The notes: generated by a model not told the origin, from the letters alone. A stretch of 64,000 bases of DNA from Janthinobacterium sp. 67 (GCF_002797895.1 NZ_PGES01000001.1:5146001-5210000), one strand, 5' to 3'. Shown: positions 20,727 through 30,154, numbered from the stretch's first letter. Program-made: numbers and translations.

Positions 20727-23700
20727 ATGATCAATCACAAGCGACTTCGGCTAACGCAAATCGCGTTAAGCCTGTCTATTGCACTGGCAGCGGCACCATC
20801 GTTCGCACAGAACACTACGTCTTCCATTGGCGGCCGTATCTCGGCTACTGACGGCAAGCCGGCAGCTGGCGCGCAAGTTAATATCGTTCACGTTGAGTCC
20901 GGTTCGGCCAGCAACGTGACCACTGATGCAGAAGGCCGTTATGTTGCACGCGGTCTGCGTGCCGGCGGTCCTTACACCATCACCATTACCAAGAATGGCG
21001 TCGTTGAAAAACGCGAAGGCGTGTATATCGCCCTGGCGGAAACGGCCAACGTTGACGCCACGCTGGGCGCCGACATGCAGGTGGTGAAAGTCAGCACCAA
21101 TGCAGTTCGCAATCAGGTTTTCAACCGCAACAACATGGGCGCCGGCACCAATATCGGCCCGACCGAACTGGCTACCCAGGCATCGATCTCGCGCAGCCTG
21201 CAAGACTACGCCCGCGCTGACCCACGCCTGTCGCAAACCGACAAAGAGCGCGGTGAAATTTCCGTTGCCGGTCAAAACTCGCGCTACAACTCGATGACGA
21301 TTGACGGCGTGGCCGTGAACGACACGTTCGGCCTGGAAGCATCCGGTACCGCGACCGGCAAGCAGCCAATTTCGATCGAAGCGATCCAGTCGGTGCAGGT
21401 TAACGTTGCCAACTATGACGTCACCCAAAAAGGCTACACCGGCGCGAACGTCAACGCGGTGACCAAATCGGGCACCAACAAGGTCAAGGGTAGCGTCTAC
21501 TACGCTTTCCGTAACGACACCATGTCGGGCGACCGTTACAACAGCACCGACGACACTTACTACGCACCGCCAAAATCGAAAGACACCACCAAGGGTATTA
21601 CCCTGGGCGGCCCGCTGATCGAAGACAAGCTGTTCCTGTTTGCTAACTACGAAAAAACCACCAGCTCGCGCGGCGCGCCAGCATTCGGTCCTGTCGGCAG
21701 TGCGCAAACCAATGTGGCAATTACCCAAGGCGCCATCGATAGCGCGATTGCTATTGCCAAGGACAAGTACGGTATCGCTGCCGGTACTTTGGCCGTTCCT
21801 GCGGGTTCCGAATTCACGGCGACGGAAAAGTTGCTCAAGCTGGACTGGAACCTGACCGACACCCAGCGCATGATGCTGCGTTACACCAAGACCGAACAGT
21901 CCGAGCCGATTTACACCGGTTTTAGCGGCACTGGCCTGTCGCTGAGCTCGTACTGGTATGACCAGAACAAGAGCCTGGAAACCCTGGTTGGTCAATGGAC
22001 CGCCGAGTGGACCCCGACCTTCTCGACCGAAGTCAAAGTGTCGTCGCGCGACTACGACAGCGTACCGCGCAACAACGCTTATCTGCCGGCAATCGGCCTG
22101 CAGTTCAGCGGCGCGCTGCCAGCTGGCGCACCTTCGAGCCTGGCTACCGGCAACCGCTTCCTGAACTTCGGTACCGAACTGAGTCGTCAGCGTAACATTC
22201 TTGGCACCAAAACCAAGGATTTCTACGCAGCCGGTACCTGGTCGCTGGGCGACCATGAAGTCAAGTTCGGCACCGACTACAGCAAGAACGAGATCTATAA
22301 TGCGTTCCTGCAAAACGTCAACGGTAACTACACCTTCGGCTGTATTAACAGCAGCGCCACATTTGCCTATTCGTTCGGCGCCATCAACTGCGGTACTGCC
22401 ACGGCAGCGCAATTGCAGGCAGCCGTGCTGGAAAACTTCAGCCGTGGCCGTCCTAGCTCGTACACCTATCAGGTGCCACAAGCGGGCCGTACGCTGGACG
22501 ATGCCGTGGCGATGTTCTCGCTGAAAAACATCGGCCTGTTCCTGCAAGATACCTGGGAAGTCAACAAGCAGCTGACGTTGACCGCCGGCCTGCGCATCGA
22601 CGGTACCCGCATCGGCGAAAAGCCAATCTTCAATGCGCGTGCAGCACAGGCAACTGTCGCTCGTACCACGCCTAACGGTCGTCAGACCGGCGGTTTCGGT
22701 ATCGATAACTCGCATACCATCGACGGCGAAAACCTGTATCAGCCACGTTTTGGCTTCAACTACAAGCTGGAATCGGCGCGTCCTACGCAAGTTCGCGGCG
22801 GCTTCGGCTTGTTCCAGGGGGCGGCGATGAGCGTCTGGCTGGGCAATCCTTACCAGAATACCGGCATGGCCACCCAGAACATTACCTGCGCCTCGTCGGC
22901 TGGCACTTGCCCGACCACCGATGGCTTCTTCAATCCGGATCCAACCAAGCAGCCAACGAGCGTGCCAGCGGTTATCCCGGCGATGAAGGTCGATGCCTTG
23001 AGCCAGGATCTGGCGCAACCATCGGTATGGAAAGCCAATCTGGCCATCGAACATGAGCTGCCATGGATGGGTCTGATCGTCAGCGCCGAATACCTGCGTT
23101 TCCAGACCAAGAGCGCGATTTACTACGAAGAGCTGAACATGGGTGCGCCAACGGCAACCGGTAGCGATGGCCGTCCAATGTACTATGGTCCTAACGCCTA
23201 CAATACGGCGTGTTGGAATGCAAATGGCGCCTTGATCGGCGGCGCCAATTGCAGCGCCTTGACCAAGGCTGGCAGCAACGCCGCCTTCGGCCAAGTGCTG
23301 ATGGCTAAAAATACCGACAAGGGCGAGTCGAACGTGCTGACCCTGTCGGTGCGCAGCCCGACCCGTGATGGCCTGTCGTGGGGTTCGTCGTACACCTACA
23401 CCGATGGCACCGAAGTATCGCCGCTGACGTCGTCGACCTCCAGCTCGAACTGGGGCGGCCGTGCCGTCTTCAATCCGAACGAAAACGTGGCGTCGAACTC
23501 GAACTATCTGGTCAAGGATCGCTTTACCGCCAACGTCAACTGGCAAAAACGTTTCTTCGGCGAATACAAGACCACCTTCGGTCTGTTCTATGAAGGCCGT
23601 AGCGGCAAGCCATACAGCTGGACCATCAACAATGACTTGAACGGTGACGGCCTGGCCGGCAACGACTTGATGTACATTCCTAAAGCGCCAGGTTCGGGTG

Positions 23701-24137
23701 AGGTCGTGTTTGCCGGCGCCACGCCAGCAGCGCGCGCCGCCAACGAGGCAGCGTTCTGGAAAGTGGTCAACGCCAATGGCGATCTGCGCAAAGCCAAGGG
23801 TGGCGTGATCGGCCGTAACGAGAGTTTTTCTCCATGGACCAACAGCTTCGATGTGCGCATGAGCCAGGAAGTACCGGGCTTCTTCAAGGGTAACAAAGGC
23901 ATCATTACCTTCGATATCCTGAACTTCGGTAACCTGCTCAATCGCAAATGGGGCCGCATCAATGAAGTGGGCTTCCAGAGCGCCGGTGGCCAGGTACGCA
24001 GCTTCGTTGACTTTGCCGGTATGGAAAACGGCAAGTATGTCTACAACACCCGTCCTGTGGTGGAAAGCCTGGAAACGCGTCAAGTCAAAGGCGAATCGCA
24101 ATGGGCGCTGCAAGCAACGGTCAAGTACGAGTTCTAA
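20727..24137 (+). CDS. Oar-like TonB-dependent outer-membrane receptor with N-terminal carboxypeptidase-regulatory-like domain
   Basis: This 1136-residue protein has a signal peptide (to about AAAPSFAQ, residue 28). A carboxypeptidase-regulatory-like beta-sandwich follows (about 34-115, GGRISATDGKPAAGAQVNIV). A plug-like segment has ISVAGQNSRYNSMTIDGVAVND near 190, then comes a long beta-barrel ending in aromatic F (ATVKYEF). This is the Oar-type TonB-dependent transporter architecture. The ligand is not known from sequence. Its promoter matches those of the nucleoside ABC importer and the PNP-deo operon, and nucleic-acid-degrading exported enzymes flank it. I infer it takes up nucleosides, nucleotides or oligonucleotides. 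It is a single-gene unit with its own terminator. Confidence 0.85.
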   Translation: MINHKRLRLTQIALSLSIALAAAPSFAQNTTSSIGGRISATDGKPAAGAQVNIVHVESGSASNVTTDAEGRYVARGLRAGGPYTITITKNGVVEKREGVYIALAETANVDATLGADMQVVKVSTNAVRNQVFNRNNMGAGTNIGPTELATQASISRSLQDYARADPRLSQTDKERGEISVAGQNSRYNSMTIDGVAVNDTFGLEASGTATGKQPISIEAIQSVQVNVANYDVTQKGYTGANVNAVTKSGTNKVKGSVYYAFRNDTMSGDRYNSTDDTYYAPPKSKDTTKGITLGGPLIEDKLFLFANYEKTTSSRGAPAFGPVGSAQTNVAITQGAIDSAIAIAKDKYGIAAGTLAVPAGSEFTATEKLLKLDWNLTDTQRMMLRYTKTEQSEPIYTGFSGTGLSLSSYWYDQNKSLETLVGQWTAEWTPTFSTEVKVSSRDYDSVPRNNAYLPAIGLQFSGALPAGAPSSLATGNRFLNFGTELSRQRNILGTKTKDFYAAGTWSLGDHEVKFGTDYSKNEIYNAFLQNVNGNYTFGCINSSATFAYSFGAINCGTATAAQLQAAVLENFSRGRPSSYTYQVPQAGRTLDDAVAMFSLKNIGLFLQDTWEVNKQLTLTAGLRIDGTRIGEKPIFNARAAQATVARTTPNGRQTGGFGIDNSHTIDGENLYQPRFGFNYKLESARPTQVRGGFGLFQGAAMSVWLGNPYQNTGMATQNITCASSAGTCPTTDGFFNPDPTKQPTSVPAVIPAMKVDALSQDLAQPSVWKANLAIEHELPWMGLIVSAEYLRFQTKSAIYYEELNMGAPTATGSDGRPMYYGPNAYNTACWNANGALIGGANCSALTKAGSNAAFGQVLMAKNTDKGESNVLTLSVRSPTRDGLSWGSSYTYTDGTEVSPLTSSTSSSNWGGRAVFNPNENVASNSNYLVKDRFTANVNWQKRFFGEYKTTFGLFYEGRSGKPYSWTINNDLNGDGLAGNDLMYIPKAPGSGEVVFAGATPAARAANEAAFWKVVNANGDLRKAKGGVIGRNESFSPWTNSFDVRMSQEVPGFFKGNKGIITFDILNFGNLLNRKWGRINEVGFQSAGGQVRSFVDFAGMENGKYVYNTRPVVESLETRQVKGESQWALQATVKYEF

Positions 24138-24167
24138 TGTCGTCCTTGCCTCGCAGCTTGGCAAACT

Positions 24168-24203
24168 AAAAAACGGCTGGTGGCGACACCAGCCGTTTTT
24201 TTT
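24168..24203 (+). terminator. Terminator after the TonB-dependent receptor gene
   Basis: A perfect 10-bp stem ACGGCTGGTG / CACCAGCCGT with a GCGA loop (24173-24196) is preceded by A and followed by eight T. Confidence 0.92.
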
Positions 24204-24250
24204 ATACACAAGATGGTTTACTCTTTCCCTTTTTCAATAAATATCATTCC

Positions 24251-25948
24251 ATGGCTCACTTCCTACGCACTCCGGTCGCTGCCGCGGCCCTGATCCTCAT
24301 CCTGTCTGGCTGCAGCAACTTGGCGCCTGCGCCGAGCGGTCCGGTTGAAGTGAACCTGGTCGCCCTGAACGATTTTCACGGCAACCTCGATCGCAGCAAA
24401 TTCACTTACACGAGCGTCGCCGACGCCGAGCGCAAGACGGTGCAGGCCGGCGGCATCGATACCTTGTCCGGCGCCCTGACGGCGTGGCGCCGCGAAGATG
24501 CGCAACTGATTTTTGTGGGCAATGGCGACCTGGTCGGCGCCAGCCCCGCCATGTCGGCGCTGTGGGCGGATGAACCGAGCATCGTGGCCATGAACATGCT
24601 GGGCATGAGGGCCAGTTCCGTCGGCAACCATGAATTTGACCAGGGCAAGGCGGAATTGCTGCGCCAGCAGCGCGGCGGCTGCGAGTCGTCGCGCGCCGAC
24701 AAGGCGTGCAAGTTCACGCCGGACTTCAAGGGCGCCAGCTACACCTATATGGCGGCGAATGTGATCGACACGCAAACGGGCAAGTCCCTGCTGCCCGCCT
24801 ACCGCATCGAAGAGGCGCATGGCGTCAAGGTGGGCCTGATCGGCGCCGTGCTGAAAGATACGCCGTCCGTGGTGACGGCCGCCGGCATTGCGGGCCTGCA
24901 GTTCGGCGACGAGGCGGACGCCATCAACGCCACCTTGCCGCAGCTGCGCGCGCAGGGCGTGGGCGTGTTCGTCGTGCTGCTGCACCAGGGCGGCGAGACG
25001 AAGGAAGCCGTCGACCAGCCCGATTGCAGCCACTTGAAGGGCGAAGTGGTCGACGTGGTGAAACGCCTCGATCCGGCGATTCAGCTGGTCGTCAGCGGCC
25101 ATTCGCACCAGGGCTATCTGTGCCGTGTCGATGGCCGCCTGGTGACGCAGGCGCAGATGGGCGGACATATGCTCACGCGCATCAAGCTCAAGGTCGATCC
25201 CGTCAAGAATGCGCTGATCGATGCCAGCGCGCAAAACGTCGTCATGTTGCCGGGCATGTATGAGCCGGACCCGGCCGTGGCAGCCTACCTGGAATCGGTC
25301 AAGCAGCGCAGCGCGGCGGAACTGTCGCGTCCCGTGGCCGCCATCGCCGTGCCGAACGTGGGCCGCAGCACCAAGGGCAGCGGCGCTTCCCCGCTGGGCG
25401 ACCTGGTGGCCGACAGCACCCTGTTCGGCGCGCGTGCTGCCGGTGCGCAAATCGGCCTGATGAACAATGGCGGCATCCGCAAGGACCTGGAAGCGGGCGC
25501 CGATCTGATGACGAACGTGGGCCAGAATCAGGCCGTGGTGCCATTCGGCAATACCTTGATCGTCGTCAGCCTGTCCGGTGCGCAAATCCGCGCCTTGCTC
25601 GAACAGCAATGGCCGGGCGCCGAAGCGGAAGAGGGCAACTTGCTGCAAGTATCCGAAGGTTTCAGCTACCGCTGGGACAGCACGCGGCCGCAAGGCCAGC
25701 GCGTGCTGCCGGGCAGCATCATGCTCAATGGCATTCCTCTTGAAGACAATCAACAATACCGAGTCGCCGCCAACAGTTTCCTTGCTGGCGGCGGTGACCG
25801 CTTCACCGTGCTGGCGGCCGGCACGCGCCGCCTGGACACGGGCGTGCGCGACATCGACGCCTTCAGCGACTACCTGATCGCCCGCGCCCGCGCCGGCAAG
25901 CCCGCTGGCAGCGCCACGGCGGCCGGCCGCATCGTGCGCGTCAAATAA
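24251..25948 (+). CDS. 5'-nucleotidase / UshA-like lipoprotein
   Basis: This 565-residue protein has a lipobox (LILSGC, Cys near 21), so it is predicted to be an outer- or periplasmic-membrane lipoprotein. The metallophosphatase domain shows NDFHGN (near 38), GNGDLVGAS (near 95), GNHEFDQG (near 121) and GHSHQGY (near 285). The C-terminal 5'-nucleotidase domain has NNGGIRKDL and NSFLAGGGDRF. Family members remove phosphate from nucleotides and split UDP-sugars in the periplasm. It starts a three-gene operon with the PLD-like and S1/P1 nuclease genes, which suggests it dephosphorylates mononucleotides that they release. Confidence 0.92.
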   Translation: MAHFLRTPVAAAALILILSGCSNLAPAPSGPVEVNLVALNDFHGNLDRSKFTYTSVADAERKTVQAGGIDTLSGALTAWRREDAQLIFVGNGDLVGASPAMSALWADEPSIVAMNMLGMRASSVGNHEFDQGKAELLRQQRGGCESSRADKACKFTPDFKGASYTYMAANVIDTQTGKSLLPAYRIEEAHGVKVGLIGAVLKDTPSVVTAAGIAGLQFGDEADAINATLPQLRAQGVGVFVVLLHQGGETKEAVDQPDCSHLKGEVVDVVKRLDPAIQLVVSGHSHQGYLCRVDGRLVTQAQMGGHMLTRIKLKVDPVKNALIDASAQNVVMLPGMYEPDPAVAAYLESVKQRSAAELSRPVAAIAVPNVGRSTKGSGASPLGDLVADSTLFGARAAGAQIGLMNNGGIRKDLEAGADLMTNVGQNQAVVPFGNTLIVVSLSGAQIRALLEQQWPGAEAEEGNLLQVSEGFSYRWDSTRPQGQRVLPGSIMLNGIPLEDNQQYRVAANSFLAGGGDRFTVLAAGTRRLDTGVRDIDAFSDYLIARARAGKPAGSATAAGRIVRVK

Positions 25949-25964
25949 TTTACAAGGAATAACC

Positions 25965-27194
25965 ATGCGTCGCTTATTTGTTTCCGTTCTTCTCTCCACC
26001 CTGTTCGCGGGCACGGCCCACGCCGATTTCGCCATTCCCGGCTTCGAGCTGGTGCACACCTCGCCCGTGGAAACCACGTTGACGAATCCCGACTTGCGCG
26101 AGCCCGTCGCCGTATGGACCGAGCTGTTCGATGGGGCAAAAAAAGAAATCGTCATCGCCCAGTTTTATGCCGTCAGCAAGCCGGGTACGGCTTTTGAAAA
26201 AGTGCTGGCCAGCCTGACGGCGGCCGGCCAGCGCGGCGTAAAGATCCGTTTCCTGCTGGACCAGAAAGGCGTGGGCCTGTCGGAAGCGGCGACCATCGCG
26301 CAGATCAAGGCCATTCCGAACCTGGACTTGCGCCTCATCGATTTCAACAAGGTGACGGGCAACGGTATCGTGCATGCGAAATACCTGGCCGTCGATGGCC
26401 AGGTGGCGTACATTGGCAGCCAGAATTTCGACTGGCGCTCATTCGAGCACATCCATGAAACGGGCTTGAAGATCACGGAACCGGCCATGGTGAACCAGGT
26501 GCAAGCCATCTTCGAACAGGATTGGCAGGCTCAGGCCTTGACGTCGCAAGGCAGCCGCGCCACGGTGCTCAACAGCAAGGTAGTGCCCGCCAACTATGCG
26601 CAAAATGCCTTCCTGCTGGCCAGCCCGAACGCCTACAACCCGGCCGGCGTGGGCGACTCGGAAACGGGCTTGCCCGCCTTGCTGGCGCAAGCGCAAAGCG
26701 AGGTGCGCATCCAGCTGCTCGATTACGCGCCGTTGTCCTATGGCCCGAACCGCACGCGGCCGTATTACGCCGTGATCGACAACGCCGTGCGCGCGGCCGC
26801 CCAGCGCGGCGTGAAGATCAAGCTGATGGTGTCCGCCTGGAATACGGAAGCGCCCGCCATCGCCTACCTGAAGAGTCTGGCCCTGGTGCCGAACGTGGAA
26901 ATCCGCATCGTGACGATTCCTGCGGCGTCGACCGGTTTCATTCCGTTCGCGCGCGTGATCCACAGCAAGACCATGACCATCGACGGCAAGCTGGCCTGGG
27001 TCGGCACGAGCAACTGGGCCGGCGGCTATTTCGACTTGTCGCGCAACCTGGAAGTGGTGCTGCGCAACGAACAGATGGCACAGCGTATTGCCGCGCTGCA
27101 TGAGCAGACGTGGAGCTCGGCGTATGCGCAGCCCATCGATATCAACAAGCAGTATCCGAAGCCGGCCAAGGCCGCGCCGCAAGGCAAGGAGTAA
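25965..27194 (+). CDS. Exported phospholipase D-superfamily protein with two HKD motifs
   Basis: This 409-residue protein has a signal peptide (RRLFVSVLLSTLFAGTAHA). Two complete HxK(x)4D motifs are at H137-K139-D144 and H333-K335-D340, followed by IGSQN and VGTSN. Two HKD motifs in one chain form one active site in PLD enzymes. The superfamily includes phospholipases, cardiolipin synthases, nucleases and 5' exonucleases of the PLD3/4 kind. It lies between a 5'-nucleotidase and an S1/P1 nuclease with 16- and 8-nt gaps, so I infer a nucleic-acid phosphodiesterase role rather than lipid cleavage. AAGGA precedes the start. Confidence 0.85.
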   Translation: MRRLFVSVLLSTLFAGTAHADFAIPGFELVHTSPVETTLTNPDLREPVAVWTELFDGAKKEIVIAQFYAVSKPGTAFEKVLASLTAAGQRGVKIRFLLDQKGVGLSEAATIAQIKAIPNLDLRLIDFNKVTGNGIVHAKYLAVDGQVAYIGSQNFDWRSFEHIHETGLKITEPAMVNQVQAIFEQDWQAQALTSQGSRATVLNSKVVPANYAQNAFLLASPNAYNPAGVGDSETGLPALLAQAQSEVRIQLLDYAPLSYGPNRTRPYYAVIDNAVRAAAQRGVKIKLMVSAWNTEAPAIAYLKSLALVPNVEIRIVTIPAASTGFIPFARVIHSKTMTIDGKLAWVGTSNWAGGYFDLSRNLEVVLRNEQMAQRIAALHEQTWSSAYAQPIDINKQYPKPAKAAPQGKE

Positions 27195-27202
27195 GGGTGA
27201 AC

Positions 27203-28273
27203 ATGCAAAAACTGTTGGGCGTGCTGGCGCTGGGCGCCGCTTTTGCCTCCGGCAATGTGCTGGCCTGGGGCAACGATGGCCACCGGGCCGTAGGTGCCAT
27301 CGCGGATCAATTGCTCAAGGGCAGCGCGGCGCAGGCAAAGGTGACGGCCTTGCTGCTGCCGGGCGAAAGCCTGGAAAAGATCGCCAACTGGCCCGATTGC
27401 GTGAAGGGCACGTATTGCGGTCCGCAATCGCCGGAAATGCTGAGCTATGTGGCGGCGAACCCGAAGCATGGCGAATACCACTACACGAATGTGCCGTTCC
27501 AGAATGAGCATTACCACGATCATGGCGTGGGCACGGCCGACGACGATATCGTGCAAACCTTGAAGCAGGCGATCCTCGTGTTGCAGGGCAAGGCTGATGC
27601 GGGCAGCAATCCGCACGGCTTCAGCCAGCGCGAAGCGCTGATCCTGATCACGCACCTGGTGGGCGATATCCACCAGCCGCTGCACGTGGGCAATGCTTTC
27701 GTTGGCAAGGATGGCCAGTTTTTCGCGCCCGCCACGCAGGCGCAGATCGATGACGTCGCCATCTTCAATGCACGCGGCGGCAACGATTTGCTGCTCGACG
27801 ATGCGAAGATGACGGCGCTGTCCGATGCCGTGATCCCCGCGCCGCTGCCGGCCGAGGATGGTGCGGCCAAGCCGGCAAGCAGCTATCCGAAGTCGCCCAC
27901 CAAGCCCCTGCATTCGTACTGGGATACGACCGTGGTCGATTACGCCATGCGCCGCCTGAGCACGCGCACGCCGCAGCAGTTCGCGCGCACCGTGATCGCC
28001 AGCGCGCCACAAGTGAGCAGCAATAGCGGCGATCCCGCCACCTGGCCGTATCAATGGGCCGATGCCGCGCTGGCGGCGTCAAAGATTGCTTTCGCGGATG
28101 TGGTGGCCGGCCCGGCCACGCAGCAGACCAGCCGCAAGGGCGAGGTCTACAACGTGTGGAATTTGAACGTGCCCGACAATTATCCCGTGCCCAGCTCGGC
28201 GCTGGCGAAGCGGCAACTGACCGAGGCGGGTTATCACCTGGCAGCCGTGCTGCAGGCGATCTGGCCGCAATAA
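27203..28273 (+). CDS. Exported S1/P1-type nuclease
   Basis: This 356-residue zinc nuclease of the S1/P1 family cuts single-stranded DNA/RNA and can release 5'-mononucleotides. The signal peptide ends in NVLA, so the mature protein starts with Trp22 (WGNDGHRAV), whose amino group is a zinc ligand in this family. Other ligands are seen in DIHQPLHVGN (near 152) and HSYWDT (near 236). The start at 27203 is 8 nt after the PLD-like gene; a GTG two codons upstream is possible. It is the last gene of the operon. Confidence 0.92.
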   Translation: MQKLLGVLALGAAFASGNVLAWGNDGHRAVGAIADQLLKGSAAQAKVTALLLPGESLEKIANWPDCVKGTYCGPQSPEMLSYVAANPKHGEYHYTNVPFQNEHYHDHGVGTADDDIVQTLKQAILVLQGKADAGSNPHGFSQREALILITHLVGDIHQPLHVGNAFVGKDGQFFAPATQAQIDDVAIFNARGGNDLLLDDAKMTALSDAVIPAPLPAEDGAAKPASSYPKSPTKPLHSYWDTTVVDYAMRRLSTRTPQQFARTVIASAPQVSSNSGDPATWPYQWADAALAASKIAFADVVAGPATQQTSRKGEVYNVWNLNVPDNYPVPSSALAKRQLTEAGYHLAAVLQAIWPQ

Positions 28274-28285
28274 AGACGTCATTCG

Positions 28286-28310
28286 AAAGCGGCCTGCGGG
28301 CCGCTTTTTT
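28286..28310 (+). terminator. Terminator after the nuclease operon
   Basis: The stem AAAGCGGCC / GGCCGCTTT with a TGCG loop is followed by T. The last T is also the first base of the stop codon of the convergent DeoR gene. Confidence 0.88.
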
Positions 28311-29074
28311 CATGCCAGGGTGACGGCAATTCCGATTTCGCGGTAGGGCGCGACCAGGGTGTCATCCACGTCGCGATGCACGATGATATCGTTGACCTGG
28401 CTCAAGGGCACGATTTGAAACGGCGAAGCCGTATTGAACTTTTCCGGCGACGCTAGCACGACGGTGCGGGCCGACGCGTCGCTCAGGGCGCGCTTCACGC
28501 ACGCTTCTTCATAATCCCCCGTGGTGATGCCCGCTTGCGGATGCAGGCTGGACACGCCCATGAAATACAGGTCGGCGCGGATGCGGCCGATCGCTTCCAC
28601 GGTGGCCGCGCCGAGGCCGACAATCGAGTGCTTGTACAAACGCCCGCCCAGCATCAGCACTTCGATGCCAGGATGATTCACCAGTTCGACGGCAACCGAC
28701 GGGCTGTGCGTGACGATGGTGGCGCGCAAGTCGCGCGGCAGCTGGCGCGCCAGTTGCACGGCGGTCGTGCCGCCGTCGAGGAACACCACTTGCCCCGTTT
28801 GTATCATGGCGCCCGCCGCGCGGCCGATGGCAGGCTTGGCTTCCGGCGAAATCTGTTCGCGGGCCGCAAACGGCGCCAGCGCGGGCGAACTTGGCAACAA
28901 GGGCAGGGCGCCGCCGTGCACGCGCTCCAATAAGCCTTCTTTCGCCAGTTCGCGCAGGTCGCGCCGTATCGTGTCTTCCGACAAGCCCAGGCTATCGCTG
29001 ACTGCCTTGGCGACGAGCTGTCCTTCGCGCTGGAGCAAGTCCAGCAGGTATTGTTTGCGTTGATGTGTAAGCAT
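28310..29074 (-). CDS. DeoR-family transcriptional regulator
   Basis: This 254-residue protein has an N-terminal DeoR HTH (QRKQYLLDLLQREGQLVAKA, SEDTIRRDLREL, about 4-45) and a C-terminal sugar-phosphate-sensor domain (FLDGGTTAVQLA, LGGRLYKHS, ADLYFMGVSSLH). The start at 29074 gives the normal DeoR length. An upstream frame is open but would read through the divergent promoter region. It is divergent from the Nudix-DUF4406 gene and convergent with the nuclease operon. Family members usually respond to phosphorylated sugars; ribose or deoxyribose phosphate would suit the setting but is not shown. Confidence 0.9.
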   Translation of the reverse strand: MLTHQRKQYLLDLLQREGQLVAKAVSDSLGLSEDTIRRDLRELAKEGLLERVHGGALPLLPSSPALAPFAAREQISPEAKPAIGRAAGAMIQTGQVVFLDGGTTAVQLARQLPRDLRATIVTHSPSVAVELVNHPGIEVLMLGGRLYKHSIVGLGAATVEAIGRIRADLYFMGVSSLHPQAGITTGDYEEACVKRALSDASARTVVLASPEKFNTASPFQIVPLSQVNDIIVHRDVDDTLVAPYREIGIAVTLA

Positions 29075-29078
29075 GATT

Positions 29079-29098
29079 TTTCTTGTATTTTCTTGATA
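29079..29098. promoter_or_regulatory. Candidate DeoR operator in the divergent region
   Basis: TTTCTTG occurs at 29079 and 29089, a 10-bp tandem repeat. TTGCACG (29099-29105) and CGTGCAA (29128-29134) form an inverted repeat beside it. Both lie in the 75 bp between the DeoR gene and the Nudix gene. Confidence 0.35.
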
Positions 29099-29149
29099 TT
29101 GCACGAGTTTGCATGATAAAGTCGATCCGTGCAAGCACAAGGAGACACT

Positions 29150-30106
29150 ATGCGCGAAGAAAATAGCAAGCAGCAACGGGTCCGCATCCAGGGCGTGCAA
29201 ACCCTGTCGCACGACTGGTATCTGCTGCAAAAAACGACGTTCGACTATCTGCGCCGCGATGGCCAGTGGCAGACGCAGACGCGGGAAACCTATGACCGTG
29301 GCGATGGGGCCACCATCCTGCTCTACAACAAAGTCAAACGCACGGTGATCCTGATCCGCCAGTTCCGCTTTCCCACCTACCGCGAAGGCCACGATGGTTT
29401 CCTGATCGAATCAGCGGCCGGATTGCTGGAAGAGGCCAGCGCGGAGCAGCGCATCCGCGCCGAGGTGGAAGAGGAAACCGGTTACCGGGTGGGGCAGGTG
29501 CAGAAGATATTCCAGGCTTTCATGAGTCCCGGCTCCGTGACGGAGCGTTTGCATTTCTTTGTCGCCGAATACGACCCGGCCAGCCGTATCGGTGATGGCG
29601 GCGGCCTGGCGCACGAAGGCGAGGATATCGAAGTGCTGGAACTGCCCCTGGCGCAGGCGCTACAAATGGTGGCGGACGGGCGCATCTGCGACGGCAAGAC
29701 CATCATGCTGCTGCAGCATGCGCAGCTGCAACTGATGCCGGTGAAGCGGGGCATGCAGATCCTCGTTGCCGGCCCCTACCGTTCGGGCACGGGCGACGAT
29801 CCCGCCCTGATGGCGGCGAATGTGGCAGCCATGGAAGCCGTCTGCCTGCCCTTGTATGCCAAGGGCCACATGCCCGTGCTCGGTGAATGGCTGGCCTTGC
29901 CCATGCTGGCGCTGGCCGGTTCCACCCAAGTGGGTGACGCCGTGTATGAGCAGCTGTTCCACGCGCATGCGACGCGTTTATTGGGCCATTGCGATGCCGT
30001 GCTGCGCCTCGGCGGCGCATCCGAGGGCGCCGACCAGATGGTGGCGGTGGCGCGTGGCTTGGGCCTGGCTGTGTTTTTCTCGCTGGACGAGATTGCACAG
30101 GCATAA
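29150..30106 (+). CDS. Fusion of a NudK-like Nudix hydrolase and a DUF4406 domain
   Basis: This 318-residue protein has two domains. Residues about 10-200 match GDP-mannose-type Nudix hydrolases (WYLLQKTTFDYLRRDG, Nudix box around AAGLLEEAS ... EVEEETGY). Residues about 205-315 start with MQILVAGPYRSGTGDDP and continue with GHMPVLGEWLALP and DAVLRLGGASEGADQMV. That is DUF4406, a relative of nucleoside 2-deoxyribosyltransferases. GGAG stands five bases before ATG 29150. It is transcribed away from the DeoR gene. A role in clearing nucleotide-sugar or modified nucleotides is plausible in this setting; the substrate is unknown. Confidence 0.85.
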   Translation: MREENSKQQRVRIQGVQTLSHDWYLLQKTTFDYLRRDGQWQTQTRETYDRGDGATILLYNKVKRTVILIRQFRFPTYREGHDGFLIESAAGLLEEASAEQRIRAEVEEETGYRVGQVQKIFQAFMSPGSVTERLHFFVAEYDPASRIGDGGGLAHEGEDIEVLELPLAQALQMVADGRICDGKTIMLLQHAQLQLMPVKRGMQILVAGPYRSGTGDDPALMAANVAAMEAVCLPLYAKGHMPVLGEWLALPMLALAGSTQVGDAVYEQLFHAHATRLLGHCDAVLRLGGASEGADQMVAVARGLGLAVFFSLDEIAQA

Positions 30107-30107
30107 A

Positions 30108-30135
30108 AAAAGCGAAGCCCGCAGGCTTCGCTTTT
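30108..30135. terminator. Bidirectional terminator
   Basis: A 12-bp stem AAAAGCGAAGCC / GGCTTCGCTTTT with a 4-nt loop (CGCA) sits between two convergent genes, with A and T runs on either side, so it can serve both strands. Confidence 0.9.
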
Positions 30136-30154
30136 AGTTGGCGCAGGCTGAAAC

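Noticed and set aside
20766..24209. Open frame of 1147 codons on the minus strand opposite the TonB-dependent receptor gene
   Set aside because: It is a mirror of codon use in a GC-rich gene. It has no family motifs, signal or ribosome-binding site, while the plus-strand frame has clear domains.
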